Made by a program: the position numbers and the translations under genes. Source: Mytilisepta virgata (taxonomy: Eukaryota > Mollusca > Bivalvia > Mytilida > Mytilidae). Taken from it: a DNA stretch of 64,000 bases. The stretch covers positions 10,000,001-10,064,000 of the forward strand of contig CM051508.1 in the NCBI GenBank assembly GCA_028015205.1, read 5' to 3'. Of the stretch, positions 12,200 to 24,009 are shown piece after piece (position 1 is the first letter of the stretch; each line of letters opens with the position of its first letter). A model generated the notes under the pieces. It had not been told where the DNA came from. It was given only the letters and a program-made list of their open reading frames with translations, and searched no databases.

Positions 12200-13255
12200 C
12201 ACCTTTTTCACAATTATACCTTTGAATACAGGCTCAAAGTTTGGAAAATTAAAATTCTAAAACCTTATTGCACATCTGCATACCGTGTATGACAATACTG
12301 TATAGAAATAAAATGTATAAAATGAAAAATGTAAGAAAACTTTCAGTCACCCACTTATAATTCCCAAATTTTGAAATTCGACCCCTAAAGGCCCCAGTTT
12401 TTGAAAATCAAAATTCTAAAACCTTATTGCACATCTATATACAGTGTGTGACAATACTATAAAGAAATTTAATTCATAAAATGAAAAATGAAAGAGGAGT
12501 TTAGGTCACAAACTTAAATTCCCAATTTTCAAAATTCAACACCTGTGGGCCCCGAGTTCTGAAAATCAACATTCTAAAACCTTATTGAACATCTACATAT
12601 AGTATGTGACAACACTGTATAGAAATCAAATGCATAAAATGAAAAATGAACGCGGAGTTTAGGTCACAAGCTTAAACTGCCAATTTAAGAAATTCGACCC
12701 CTGTGGGCCCCAATTTTTGAAAAATAAAAATTCTAAAACCTTACTGCGCATCTAAATAGAGTATGTGACAATCTTTTGTATAAATTAAATACGTAAAATG
12801 AAAAATGAAAGAGGAGTTAGGGACAAAATCAAAAGTTCAATGTAGGATAAAAAACTTAATTCAAATAGTTCCAATCGCTGCAAGTTTTGTTATCCAAGAT
12901 CGATTTTCGGATTGAAAAATACGGATTCAAGGGATGTCCAAGTCAATATACAGAACAAACATATGCCCATATTGTTCAATCAATTTTTCCCAAATTACGT
13001 TAAGGGGGGGGGGGGGGTCAGTGAAAAAACTATGTGAATTAAGTTTTTTTTATCCTACATTGAACTTTTGATCTCGTCCCTTAAGGTCACAAGCTTGAAT
13101 TCACTATTTTCAAAATTCAACCCTTGTGGGCCCCAATTTTAGAAAATCAGAAGTCTAAAACCTTATTGCTCATCTACATACCATATGTGACAATACTGTC
13201 TAGAAATTAAATGCATGAAGTTAAAAATGAACGATGAGTTTAGGTCACAAGAAAG
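12200..13255. repeat. Degenerate tandem repeat, about 155-bp unit, five copies
   Basis: Each unit contains 'attctaaaaccttattgcacatc', 'gtgacaatactgta', 'aaatgaaaaatgaa' and 'ggtcacaagctt' in the same order. Units begin near 12240, 12410, 12565, 12725 and 13150. The fourth unit is split by the MITE at 12820-13080. No protein-coding signal is visible. Confidence 0.7.
12820..13080. mobile_element. MITE, family M3, inside a tandem repeat unit
   Basis: Terminal inverted repeats of about 45 bases start gggac at both ends and share 'atcaaaagttcaatgtagg'. The flanks are TTA on both sides (12817-12819 and 13081-13083), a 3-bp duplication typical of PIF/Harbinger-type elements. The adjacent tandem units serve as an empty site. 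The interior has a 14-base poly-G run. Confidence 0.75.
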
Positions 13256-13760
13256 TGTGACGGACGGAAGGACAGACATACAGACGACAGACGGACGGAA
13301 AGGTGGACGGGGCGATAACAATATCCCCAACGTCGAAGTGCGGGGATAAATATTGTTTTTGTATCATGAAATTGGATGTATATAATCCATTTCTATCACT
13401 TTGTATTAAAAGGAACACTAGATTTTACCGGTAACGGAGCCGCAACATTTCCGAAAATATGTTTTTTACTCTTCATTTTAGTCCTCGAGCACAACGGATG
13501 AGTCGTAAATCGACCGGCAAAATGTGTACACCTTGTTCATCAAAGTAGTAGCATAGAATTTATTAATACCACAGAGTCGAAACCTTTGCTGGTGGACTCC
13601 AAGTCCCCAAGACTATTACCAGTTCAGTTGCTAGTATTCGATAGTAGCCCGAAACTGATACTGTCTCAAAAATGTTTAATTTTATGAAAACTGACGATCT
13701 TTGTGATAGAGACTGACGATGGGGTATTGACCGATTAGAGTAGGAGTACGAGACAGACCT

Positions 13761-13870
13761 ATGATAAGGTTTAGAGGCAGGACTAGGGTTAGGGTTAGGA
13801 CTAGGGTTAGGGTTACAGTTATGGTTAGGGTTAGGACTCGAGTTAGGGTTATGGTTAGGACTGAAATCCG
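13761..13870 (+). repeat. Degenerate telomere-like (TTAGGG)n tract
   Basis: About ten TTAGGG or near-TTAGGG hexamers, mixed with tagggtta/ggactaggg variants, occur over roughly 110 bases. TTAGGG is the mollusc telomere repeat, so this is an interstitial degenerate telomere-type tract. It directly precedes the minisatellite. Confidence 0.7.
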
Positions 13871-14033
13871 TAAACGTTCGTTCTCGTCCGGAAAGACTCT
13901 AAAATTTCTGTTTCATAAGGGTGCTCTCTTTCAGGTCCGCGTTACATGGCTGCAGCCATCTTTGATGTCCATCGTAACATCAACGAGACCAAGAGGTGAT
14001 TAATAACGAAACAGTAAGAATCCCATCTTCTCC

Positions 14034-15780
14034 TCAGCACACCAGCAGCAGCAACGAACAGCAACAAGCAGCACTAGCAGCACTAGCAGCAAGAAACCGA
14101 CATGAGCACGAGAGCATGGTGATCAGCAGCGAACAGTACAGAGCAAGAGAAGAGCAGCGATGAGCAGCAAACAACAACGACGAGCAGTGAACTGAAACTG
14201 AATGAATAGACAAAAGCAATCTTCGTCACTACGACGCCAATGGAAAGCTTTTAACGAAAATATAATCAGAGGTTTTGTTTAATTTCGTCAGTTGTTTAAA
14301 GACCGTCAAACAACAAACACAGTGACAAGTAATCCAAAAAAACTAAAATGAGCACGCGAGTAAGGTCATGAGTAGCGATTAACAGCAAAGAGCAAGAGAA
14401 AAACTGCAATGAGCAAGAGAAGAGCAGTGATAACGAACAGCAACAAGCATCAGGAGCAACAGCAGCAGCGAAAACAGTGACAAGTAGCACCAAAAACCGA
14501 AATGAGCACTCGAGTAAGGTCATGAGTAGAGATGAACAGCAAAGAGCAAGAGAAAGGCAGCGATGAGCAAGAGAAGGGCACAGATGACGAACAGCAGCAA
14601 GCAACAGGAGCAGCAGCAGTAGCGAAAACAGCGACAAGTAGCACCAACAAAAAAACCTAAATGAGTACACGAGTATAGTCATGATTAGCGATGAACAGCA
14701 AAGAGCAAGAGAAAAACAACGATGAGCAGCAAAGAGTAAGAGAAAAACAGCGATGAGTAGCAAAGAGCAAGAGAAAAACATCGATGAAAAGCAAAGAGCA
14801 AGAGAAAAACAGGTTGACGAACAGCAACAAGCACCAGGAGCAACAGCAGCAGCGGAAACAGCGACAAGTAGCACAAAAAAACCGAAATGAGCACGCGAGT
14901 AAGGTCATGAGTAGCGATAAACAGCAAAGAGCAAGAGAAAAACAACGATGAGCAAGAGAATAGCAGTGATGACGAACAGCAACAAGCAGCAGGAGCAAAA
15001 GCAGCAGCGAAAACAGTGACAAGTAGCACCAAAAATCCGAAATGAGCACTCGAGTAAGGTCATGAGTAGCGATGAACAGCAAAGAGCAAGAGAAAAACAG
15101 CGATGAGCAAGAGAAGGGCACCGATGACGAACAGCAACAAGCAGCAGGGGCAACAGCAGCGAAAACAGCGACAAGTAGCACAAACAAAACCGAAATGAAC
15201 ACGCGAGTAAGGTCATGAGTAGCGATGAACAGCAAAGAGCAAGAGAAAACAACGATGAGCAAGAGAATAGCAGTGATGACGAACAGAAACAAGGAGCAGG
15301 AGCAAAGGCAGCAGCGCAAACAGTGACAAGTAGCACCAAAAAAGCAGAAATGAGCACTCGAGTATAGTCATGATTAGCGATGAGCAGCAAAAAACAACAG
15401 AAAAACAGCGATGAGCAGCAAAGAGCAAGAGAAAAACAGCGATGAGCAAGAGGAGAGCAAGAGAAAAACAGCGATGAGCAGCAACGGGTAAGAGAAAAAC
15501 AGCGATGAGCAGCAAAGAGCAAGAGAAAAACAGATGAGTAGCAAAGAGCAAAAGGAAAACAGCGATGAGCAAGAGAAGAGCAAGAGAAAAACATCGATGA
15601 AAAGCAAAGAGCAAGAGAAAAACAGCGATTAGCAAGAGAAGAGCATCGTTGACGAACAGCAACAAGCACCTTGAGCAGAAGCAGCAGCGAAAACAGTGAC
15701 AAGTAGCCCACGCGAGTAAGGTCATGAGTAGCGATGAACAGCGACGAGCAGCGAAGAGCTGCATGGAGTAAGAGAAGAGA
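14034..15780 (+). repeat. 1.7-kb higher-order minisatellite
   Basis: Purine-rich repeats built from gatgagcagcaaagagcaag-type sub-units are arranged in a larger period of about 155 bp. The larger period is marked by 'cgagtaaggtcatgagtagcgat', which recurs near 14350, 14510, 14890, 15050, 15200, 15360 and 15715. The minus strand is nearly stop-free in several frames, giving long Ser/Leu/Cys/Phe-rich ORFs. I read those as composition artefacts. Confidence 0.8.
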
Positions 15781-16060
15781 AACAGGCGGTTGCTAAGGAC
15801 ATCCCTCCATTGATCTAATAGTTACAGCATTACTTGGATTTAAGGGGGCATAATCCAATCCTACCTTTGGTCCTCACAGAAAACATCACCCCTGGCGAAA
15901 AGCGTGGGATAAGCGGAGATAATCCAATCACCTCTCTGTTCTTCGATTACTCTCGACATAACAGTGATAGTATCAGACCGATAAAAGACCCAGAGACGAC
16001 CAAGAAGCACGGAAAATAGGGGAGATAATTCAATCTGAAATATGGTCAAGCAGGGCTCAT

Positions 16061-16590
16061 CCGGGTCGAAGCACGTGACTAACGTCACTTCCGTAAACAA
16101 ATAATGGGAAATGACAGGAAATTCCACTACTTCCGGTTGTGCGAGCGCGCAACCCTTTTCCGGATGCGTTCACATGCGCAGACAACACAACCGGGTCCCA
16201 GCTAGTGACTGACGTCACTTCCGTAAACAAATAATGGGAAAATGGCGGGAAAACACACTACTCCCGGTTGCGCATGCGCGCAAACCACTTCCGGGTACTA
16301 CCGGTTCCGGTCACGCATGCGCAGACCACACATCCGGGTCCTGGCACGTGACTTAAGTCACTTCCGTAAACAAATCATGGGAAAATGGCGCGAAAATCTA
16401 TCACTTCCGGCTGCGCATGAGCGTAAACCACTTCCATGTACGTCCGGTTCCGGTCACGCATGGGCAAACCACACATACGCGTCCTGGCACGTGACCTACG
16501 TCACTTCCGTAAACAAATGGCGGGAAAACTCACTACTTCCGGTTGCGGATGCGCGCAAACCACTTGCGGGTACTTCCGCTTTCGGCACCT
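16061..16590 (+). promoter_or_regulatory. CpG-rich tandem repeat (about 143 bp, four copies) packed with promoter motifs
   Basis: Units start near 16061, 16191, 16334 and 16478. In order, a typical unit has an E-box (cacgtgac), a CRE/ATF-like site (tgacgtcac in the second unit), an ETS-like cacttccg, a forkhead-like gtaaacaaa, an E2F/YY1-like aatggcgggaaa, another ETS-like acttccgg and an NRF1-like gcgcatgcgc. CpG density is far above the surroundings. The downstream gene on + is C1q gene 2 (17438), about 850 bp away. Regulatory function is inference from motifs alone. Confidence 0.5.
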
Positions 16591-17216
16591 CCACAGCACA
16601 AATAATAACTGAAAACCGCATATATACTACTCAGCTCAAACTTTATAATCTTTCTTTTATTCAATGTGCCCTCATAACTGGAAAATATAAATAAAAATAA
16701 TAGAAGATTCTACCATTGCAAATTCAAGAAAATCCCCAAAATGTCGTTTGGTCATTTTGGCAATGACCAAATTACAACTTGTTCATAATTCTGATTAAAA
16801 AACTATTTAAAATTTAAGTAATTTGAACCTTGTGATTTATATTTTAACTAGGCTACTTGAAAAAAAGGCAAACAGAAAGTGGGGGAAATTAAAATGGAAA
16901 TATACAGAGTGACTATAAAATATGGGGAAGTATATTCGTGGATGCGGATTTAGTGTGGTCTCGGGTCAGAATTTGATGTCGTTGACCAGTTTTTATGTTT
17001 AGCGTTTTGAAAATTAGAGAAACAGCGTCTTGCATTATGACTCGTTGATTGTTGGATTTCTACAATCTCGATAGTTAAATTACGGAATATAATCCACTCG
17101 TATCAATGTAAGACGCTATATTTCTGCATTTGTTTTTCAAATTTTCTCCTCTACGTCATAAGTGTCATGTTTTCTAACTGTCAAAAAGTAAAAAAAAACT
17201 AATAAGAAAGATAATA

Positions 17217-17234
17217 CACACACACACACACACA
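17217..17234. repeat. (AC)n microsatellite
   Basis: About nine uninterrupted AC dinucleotides lie 200 bp upstream of C1q gene 2. Confidence 0.9.
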
Positions 17235-17437
17235 AAATTTAAAAACCAAACACTCGTTTGTATTATCAAATTGTAAATGTTTTCATACTATCAATAAATT
17301 GTAGTTAAACGAATATGTATTAGATAATATTTTATATTTAGGACGGAGCGTTTTATCAGTTCAAAGGTATCATTTTATCTGTTGCTAATTTTACTACATG
17401 TAGAATTTTTTTTTTGAGTTTTACGGTGAAATACGAA

Positions 17438-19647
17438 ATGAATTTCCGCCTCGTTTGCTTGGTTATTTCCACTATCTGCTGTTCTGGATTTCTTTTTGAT
17501 GAAATAAACACTCCAGCTTTTACCGGATCCGGAAGTGGCCCAGGTCTTACCGATCAGCACTACATAACGGTGATGGACATGATAGCTCAGGAAAAGCAAC
17601 TCCGTGAACGGTACATGATACAACTGAAACAAAAGCTGATGCAAACTGACAATAGGACATTATACCTCGAATCGGAGATGGACCACATCCGCAAAGTAAA
17701 GGATATGCATACCGAAGTAGAAAGGCTAAAAAATTTAACCGAAAAATTGGAGTATAGTTATCATTCTCTTGAAAATAAGTATCTGTTAGTTATTAAAGAA
17801 AATAATCAATTACTAAAGGAATTGAATTCTAATAAACAATCACTAACAGAATTAAATTCTACAAAACAGGAGTTGTCAGAGATAAAGGAGGAATTAAATA
17901 ATCTGAAAAGTCTAAAATCGATAAACGAACTGAAGCAAATAGATACATTACGGAAAAATACCTCTGATTTACAACATCAAATACATTCTACCAACAACAG
18001 AGTTGATGCCATACTTGCAACCCAGCAAGCTCGAGCACAAGACTTTCTGGCGCTTTTTAACCGAACCGTTTCGACAAATTCTGTCGTATCTCAACTTCAG
18101 ACTACGCAAAACCAATCCTATTCACGCTTGGAGTTGGAGATTAAACAAGGTTTGATTTTTCAATTAAAAACCGTATTTATTTCATTGATACAGAAGATAC
18201 AATAAAGGCTGTTAGACCAAACCCTCCGGTTTTCGCGGATTATATTTGTTTTAATGTAGACAGTTGTTCAGATACGAGATAAAAGTCAAATTCCTTACAT
18301 TCTGATTCTACAAGTGATTAGATATTGAAGTGGCTACTTACAATCAGAGATAAAAATAGACGATTTAAATAAACATGTATTGAAAAACGTCATAGTTTTA
18401 GCTTTCATTTCAAAAAATAACAACACAAATGCCATTTAATATTGTCTCTGATTTATCCCATGACGACTTTTTGTTTCATCTTTTGTCATTCCGGCATTGT
18501 AATCTATTCTTCAAATGTTTCATTAATTTGGTTTATATATAATGTTTCAATTTCCCTAATATTGCCTAATTGACTAGACATGAAAAAGAGCACATCCAGA
18601 CCACAACGTTTGGTATCACAGAATATTTATTGATGCCACTGTATGGATGCATCAGAAATCGTGCTCATAAGGGTTGTGACATTCGGAATTGAAGTGAACT
18701 CAATATTGAATTTAATATGGTTATCAAATAAAAAGATCATTTTTATATCTCTTTACAGGGGTTTTCCAACTTGAAAATAAAATTTCCAAGGTTGAAGAAT
18801 CACAAAACAGAAGTATGATGAACATACAGAAGCATGTTCGGGATATAAACAAAAAAGGTAATAAAGTTATAAGATATTTAAAGAATTACTCAGTCTTCTA
18901 AAGATCTTTTGAACACATAGAGGTAAGAATATTTTGCGGCATGATATCTTAAAACGTAAACGATAACAACGGATTATACTCCCTTGAGGGTATCTAGACA
19001 ATTAAGAATATTAGATTATACCATAATGGAATTCGCCCATATCACTACACATCACATTTCTTTTCTTTTCAACCGCCTCGGTGGTCTCGTGGTAGCGTGC
19101 TCGCCTCGAGTGCTGAAGGTCGTGGGTTCGATCCCCTGCCGGGTCAAACGAAAAGCATTGAAATTGGTATTTGCTGCTTCTGCGCGAAGCATGCAGCATC
19201 TAGGAGTAAGAGCAAAGATCTACTGGTCGGCCTTGAGTCAGTATTATGTGTCCGCGTTGGGTGATATGTCTCCCTGCAAACAGTTACCTCGTGAGCTAGC
19301 ACATTAAAAATCCGGCTCAGCGTGTCGGTCTAGTACAAAACAGGGATCATATTAATTATCATATCAACATGTTCTCATTAATTATCATATCAACATGTTC
19401 TCGTCCTGATATGCACCTGGCTGCCACTGGATATTAAACAACAATCCATCCATCCATCTTTTCTTTTCATTGTTCTTTTTGTCGAACAGTACACCTATTA
19501 ACAGTCTTTATATATACGGTATAGTCATATTTTAAATTATTGTGTAATAGGAGAAGACTTCATAAGTGTGTTTAACTTGTGCCTTTATATTATTTTTGCA
19601 GGTTGTTTGCAAATAAAGAGGACAAATATACCTAAGGAGCAACCACC

Positions 19648-19678
<31 letters not shown>

Positions 19679-20476
19679 AAAAAAAAAAAAAACCACAAAA
19701 ACCGCAATCCATTAGAAAGACAAACACCGGGAAGACTGTGAACAACCACAATCACAACAAATAAACACTGAAAACTAAAAAACAAAGAAGAACACGAACT
19801 CCTATAAAAACCAGGAGTGAACTCAGGTGCTCCGAAAGGATAAGCAGTTCTTTACACTGAGCTCCATTGAGAAAACATCCCATCAGACGATTATAGAAAT
19901 AGGATGTATCATTCCAGAGATATCAAAGTTTAAAGGAACGTAACAAGCAAAGATAACCTTCTCTGAAATACATTTTTTTGCCAAATACGTGAACAGCAAA
20001 GACGAGCGTACCATGTGTCAACTGCCTATTTACAGTTTTCTGTAGTGAAAAAAATACAAATGCTTTATATATATACTAGTATATTTTCAGTTGCATTGAC
20101 CATCTGCGCATCTGGTACAACGGTGTCGGCAAATAACCCGATTTTATTTAAAAATGTGGTGACTTCATATGGTATTGACAATCTATCCGATATCAAAACA
20201 TCAGGAGAATTTATTTGCAACGTTCCTGGTCTATATCTGGTGATTTTAACCGTGATGAGTAATACTTATGATGCATTCTTTCACATATATAGAAATTCTA
20301 AGTATTTAGTTGACTTGTATGTACAAATGTATGATGGTCGGTATTTTAGTGGTACATCAACAGTAGTCGTAGAGTTGGCAATCACCGACCATATAACAGT
20401 TAAAGCGTTCAGACCCTCTTCATTATATGGTACAAGTAATCGACAAAGCACATGTCTAACAGTGTTGAAAATTTAA
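17438..20476 (+). CDS. Secreted coiled-coil C1q-domain protein, gene 2 (three exons)
   Basis: Proposed exons are 17438-18149, 18759-18857 and 20091-20476, with GT/AG borders, all phase 1, giving 398 codons. The start follows the paralogue at 5411; an upstream in-frame ATG (17414) would lengthen the N terminus without improving the signal peptide (MNFRLVCLVISTICCSG). The order is signal peptide, Gly-rich linker (GSGSGPGLTDQHYIT), a long coiled coil rich in Asn/Leu/Lys/Glu heptads, and a C1q domain with PILFKNVVTSYG, NVPGLYLV and CLTVLKI. A poly(A) signal AATAAA is at 20547-20552. The gene lies 12,027 bp from gene 1 in the same orientation. Both share exon structure, linker and an upstream tttatcagttcaaaggt segment, so this is a tandem duplication. 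Likely secreted and trimeric or multimeric, with unknown ligand. Confidence 0.85.
19071..19458 (+). mobile_element. tRNA-derived SINE, family A, copy 2
   Basis: Same head (cctcggtggtctcgtggtag, B box gtgggttcgatccc) and body as 6850-7201, ending in (atcc)n. It has an internal 29-bp tandem duplication near 19344-19401 (aattatcatatcaacatg twice). It lies in intron 2 of C1q gene 2. Confidence 0.75.
19646..19692. repeat. Poly-C(23) joined to poly-A(24)
   Basis: An uninterrupted run of 23 C is followed directly by 24 A, inside intron 2 of C1q gene 2. Lengths may be affected by sequencing error. Confidence 0.85.
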
Positions 20477-20539
20477 GGTGTAACTAATACAGTCATTCAG
20501 TTATTTCTTTTTAATTGTTATCATTTATAGAAGAGGTAC

Positions 20540-21115
20540 GTTTGTCAATAAAATGTAGGTCACAGTGACTCAAATGTAGTTATGATTTTGTTAAGGAAAC
20601 TTAAATTTGACGTAAGATCAACGTTGTACTATATAAGATTATCGTAAATATGAAATATAATAATTACCATTGATTCTCTAATAATACACCTAAATGCAAA
20701 TATTTAATAAAAGTCACTCAAGCATAAAATGTAGTTCATGGGGGTTCAAATATTTCTGAGTTGTGTTATACTAAATGCAAAAACTTAACCACAGACACTC
20801 AAGCATAAAATATAGGTCATGGTCACTCAAATGTTACTGAATTGTGTTGTACTTTGTAAGATATTTGTAGTTATGAAATATCATCAATATATTACCATAT
20901 TCCTAAATGCAAAAATTTTACCAAAGTCACTCAACCATAAAATGTAGTTCAAGGCGACTAAAATGTTGCCGACCTTTGATGTACTTTATAGGATGAATTC
21001 TAGGTATGATATCATTGATATTTCTCAATGGGTTTCTGAGAAATGGACCCAAACGCAAAAACTGAACCGAGTCGCTCAAGCATGAAAAATTTATCATCAC
21101 GACCAAACTGTTAAA
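20540..21115. repeat. Degenerate tandem repeat, about 120-140 bp
   Basis: Four or five copies share 'aaatgcaaaa', 'gtcactcaagcataaaatgtag' in split form, and 'tcaaatgtta..tgaattgtgttgtact'. It lies directly downstream of C1q gene 2. No coding signal. Confidence 0.55.
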
Positions 21116-21424
21116 GAAGTGCATCATATATAAATCTTCAATTACCTTCTTTAATAGTTGACAGTGTCTTCAACGTCCTTCAATATCTACTCTGTACACA
21201 CATCTTGAATTTTCAAATACAAACTTTTTTTATGAATTTATGCCATAGAGCAGATTTTTTAAATTTTTTTCCACATAAGTGATTTTTTTTTCAAATCAAA
21301 ACATCAAATGAGACACCCCCACCGGGTAATTAAATGATCGGTGCCTTATCACGTGTTAGACGTATTCACAATTATTAATTTAGTTTATCAATGAAAGCAC
21401 AGTTATACCCAAGATGGGTTGAAC

Positions 21425-22785
21425 ATAAAACAAGAGGCTCCCAAGAGCCCGAATCGCCCACCTGTTATCTTTAGTGTACCAGTAGATCTTGCATCAATGA
21501 TTATTTTTGCTATATTTTTTTTAATGTATACACTCACAATTTTCTCCTTAATATTGACCTGTACAGCTAAAATATAGAATCCTGAACCCCAAATAGATAT
21601 GGTTGCTAGGGACTTTTTTATCGGTTGCTATGGACTTTTTCAATGGCATTGACTCTTGACCTTCAATTTTGACTTGAACAGGTAAATTGTAGGGTCCTGA
21701 ACCGAAATATATATGGTTGGTAGGGACTTTTTCATCGGGTGCTATGGACTTTTTCAATGGCATTGACTCTTGACCTTTCTTTTTGACTTGTACAGGTAAA
21801 TTATAAAGTCCTTATCCTAACTATATATGGTTGCTAGGCACTTTTTCATCGGTTGCCATGGACTTTTTCAATTGCATTGACTCTTGACCTTCCATTTTGA
21901 CTTGAACAGGTAAATTGCAGGGTCCTGAACCTAAATATATATGGTTGCTAGGGACTTTTTCATCGGTTGCTATGGTTTTTTCAATGACCTTGACCCTTGA
22001 CCTTTCTTTTTGACTTGTACAGGTAAATTACAAGGTCCTTAATCCAAATATATATGGTTGCTAGGGACTTTTTCATCTGTTGCTAGGGACTCTTTCATCG
22101 GTTGCTATGGAATTTTTCAATGATCTTGACCCTTGACGCTCCATTTTAATTGTACTGCTACCATTTAATTTATTTCAAGTTACGCCCTAAACATCTGTGA
22201 CAATGTCGGACCATTATTTTCTGTTTACATGTAAATAATCTTTCAAGGGCAAAAACTCCTATAAGGGGTCAATTGACGATTTTGGTCATGTTGACTTATT
22301 TGTAGATCTTACTTTGCTCAACATTTTTGTTGTTTACCCTTGTCTTTATTTATTATTATATTCAAAACAACAACCTAAAACTGCAAAATTTCCTTAGAAT
22401 TAACAATTCAGGGGCAATAACCAAACAAAGTTTTGTCCGATTCATCTGAAAATTTCATGGCTGGTAGATCTTGACATGTTGAACATTTTTACCCCACATC
22501 AGTTTTGCTCTAAATGCTTTGGATTTTGAGATATAAGCCAAAAACTGCATTTGACCCCTATGTTCTAATTTTAGCAACAGCGGCCATGTTTGTTGATAGA
22601 TCCAAACTTCAGATACAATTTATAAACTAGATACCCTAAGGAACATTCAGTTAAAGTTTGAAGGTATTTTGTCCAGTAGTTTCAGAGGAGAAGATTCTTG
22701 AAATAGTTTACGACGACGACAACAGACGACGACGGACTCAAAGTGATGGCATAAGCTCACATGGCCCTTTGGGCCAGGTGAGCTA
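21425..22785 (+). repeat. Long dispersed bivalve repeat with terminal GGCCC hairpin
   Basis: The left part has aagaggctcccaagagcc and five imperfect sub-repeats of about 115 bp ('atatatggttgctaggga', 'catcggttgctatgga', 'ttgaccttc'). The right end is ctcacatggccctttgggcc-aggtgag, a strong hairpin followed by CTAA. A hairpin followed by CTRR resembles a Helitron 3' end, but I could not confirm a matching 5' TC end. A reverse relative is at 4319-4960. Confidence 0.5.
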
Positions 22786-22929
22786 AATATGGTACAAATA
22801 ATACTGAAAAGGGGAAAAAACATAACAAACAGACAAACTAAAACAGACATTATCATCTTATGCAGCTTCTTAGTCCGCTCTCCCCAGTAACCAAGACTTT
22901 TTAATAAAGGAACCAACATAGTGCATCAG

Positions 22930-23605
22930 ATCTTGGTCTGTTAAAAGAATATTAATTTTTAGTTAGCATCCAGTTTTTCAAAATCTTCGTAATAATTTTT
23001 ACAATTCTGAAATAAATCTTCTCTTAACATTGTGTTTTTCGAACATTTTAAAAAGAAATGATATACATCATCTACTTTGGACCGACATGAACTGCAAAAA
23101 CGTTGATTTCTTTCAATGTTTTTATATCTCCCTCTTTCTATTTCTAAAAAATGATCGCTTATTCTCATTTTGCATATAAATGTTCTATACTCTGAATTTT
23201 GCATGCAGTTTACTAATATAAGGTTCCATTTTATATTCTGTTATTAATTTACTGTAAAGAAATAATTTATTTGAATTATCAAAAGAATTTAGTTTATGAT
23301 TTTTTTTTCATATTCTTTTTTAAATTCACTTTTAATATCATTTCAAAAATTATCTTTGTTTTTATTAAAGTCTAACAATTCAATATCGGTGACATCTCTA
23401 TATATTTACTTTTGGTTTTAACATATATATACCAGGAATAATAACCGTCTTTGTCTAGAACTTTACTTAAATTAAAAACATCTTTAAGTAATGGATTAAT
23501 ATTTTGATCTGAAATTTTGGCCAGATATTTCGTTGACGGGCATTTAATAAATACATCCGATCGATAACTGTTCGCTTCAGTTATACATTGAATGTATTTA
23601 TTAAA
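22930..23605 (-). pseudogene. Decayed LINE ORF2 C-terminal fragment
   Basis: The minus strand reads (MRISDHFLEIERGRY)...FCSSCRSKVDDVYHFFLKC, a CCHC-type C-terminal knuckle common in APE-type LINE ORF2s. Further upstream in sense there is another open piece (KYLAKISDQNINPLLKDVF). Frames are broken between them. It is unrelated at close range to the tRNA-targeting LINE. Confidence 0.6.
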
Positions 23606-23972
23606 GCATTTAAGGGAGCAACCATTTGATTATTATGGGGTGGGGTGGGGGCTAGGATCAAATATATGGTCCTGCCTATTTTTTTGTCGAAATTTAGGTC
23701 CTGGATTTTTTTTTCATTTAAACCTAAAAATTTTATGACTGAAACAGGTCCTGCATTTTTTTCACACCTAGAGTGATCCTGTCTATTTATTTTGCCAAAA
23801 TCCTAGTCCTGCATTTTTATTTCAAATTTGATCCTAGCCCCCCCCCCCCCCCCCATTCCCCCCACCCCCGCCCCGCCCCGCCCATCCATAAAAATCAAAT
23901 TGTTGCCCCATAATAAATACATCCAATGAATAACCATTCGCTTCAGTTATCCATTGGATGTATTTATTAAAT
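23549..23972. repeat. Pair of short hairpins flanking MITE M1
   Basis: Two direct copies of a self-complementary segment of about 57 bp (aataaatacatcc ... ggatgtatttatt, centre ttcgcttcag) lie at about 23549-23606 and 23913-23972. The outer sequences (ggccagatattt and aatatctggcc) are also inverted. The MITE at 23614-23910 sits between them. Confidence 0.55.
23614..23910. mobile_element. MITE, family M1, copy 2
   Basis: Ends gggagcaaccatttgatt and, inverted, tggggcaacaatttgattt, flanked by TAA at 23611-23613 and 23911-23913. Same family as 8405-8653, with G-rich left and C-rich right sub-terminal tracts (a C run of about 18). Confidence 0.65.
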
Positions 23973-24009
23973 GCCAGTCACTGAAATATCTGGCCAGAAT
24001 TTAGAATCC

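Noticed and set aside
12035..12292. ORF with a short C1q-like phrase (LLVDLATHKK)
   Set aside because: Only about ten residues resemble the C1q exon, with no surrounding domain; it may be a relic or chance and cannot be supported.
13761..14003. Arg/Val-rich ORF over the telomere-like tract
   Set aside because: It is a translation of degenerate TTAGGG repeats.
14296..15764. Long minus-strand ORFs (183-268 aa) rich in Ser, Leu, Cys and Phe
   Set aside because: They lie wholly in the minisatellite, are open in several overlapping frames and have no domain or splice context; stop-poor repeat composition explains them.
16242..16694. 150-aa ORF across the CpG-rich repeat
   Set aside because: The open frame follows the repeat units and ends in unrelated sequence; motif content is better explained as non-coding.
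6850..19140. tRNA-like heads at 6850, 10430, 19071 and 4203 as real tRNA genes
   Set aside because: A and B boxes are present but acceptor stems do not close and each continues into a SINE body and tail.
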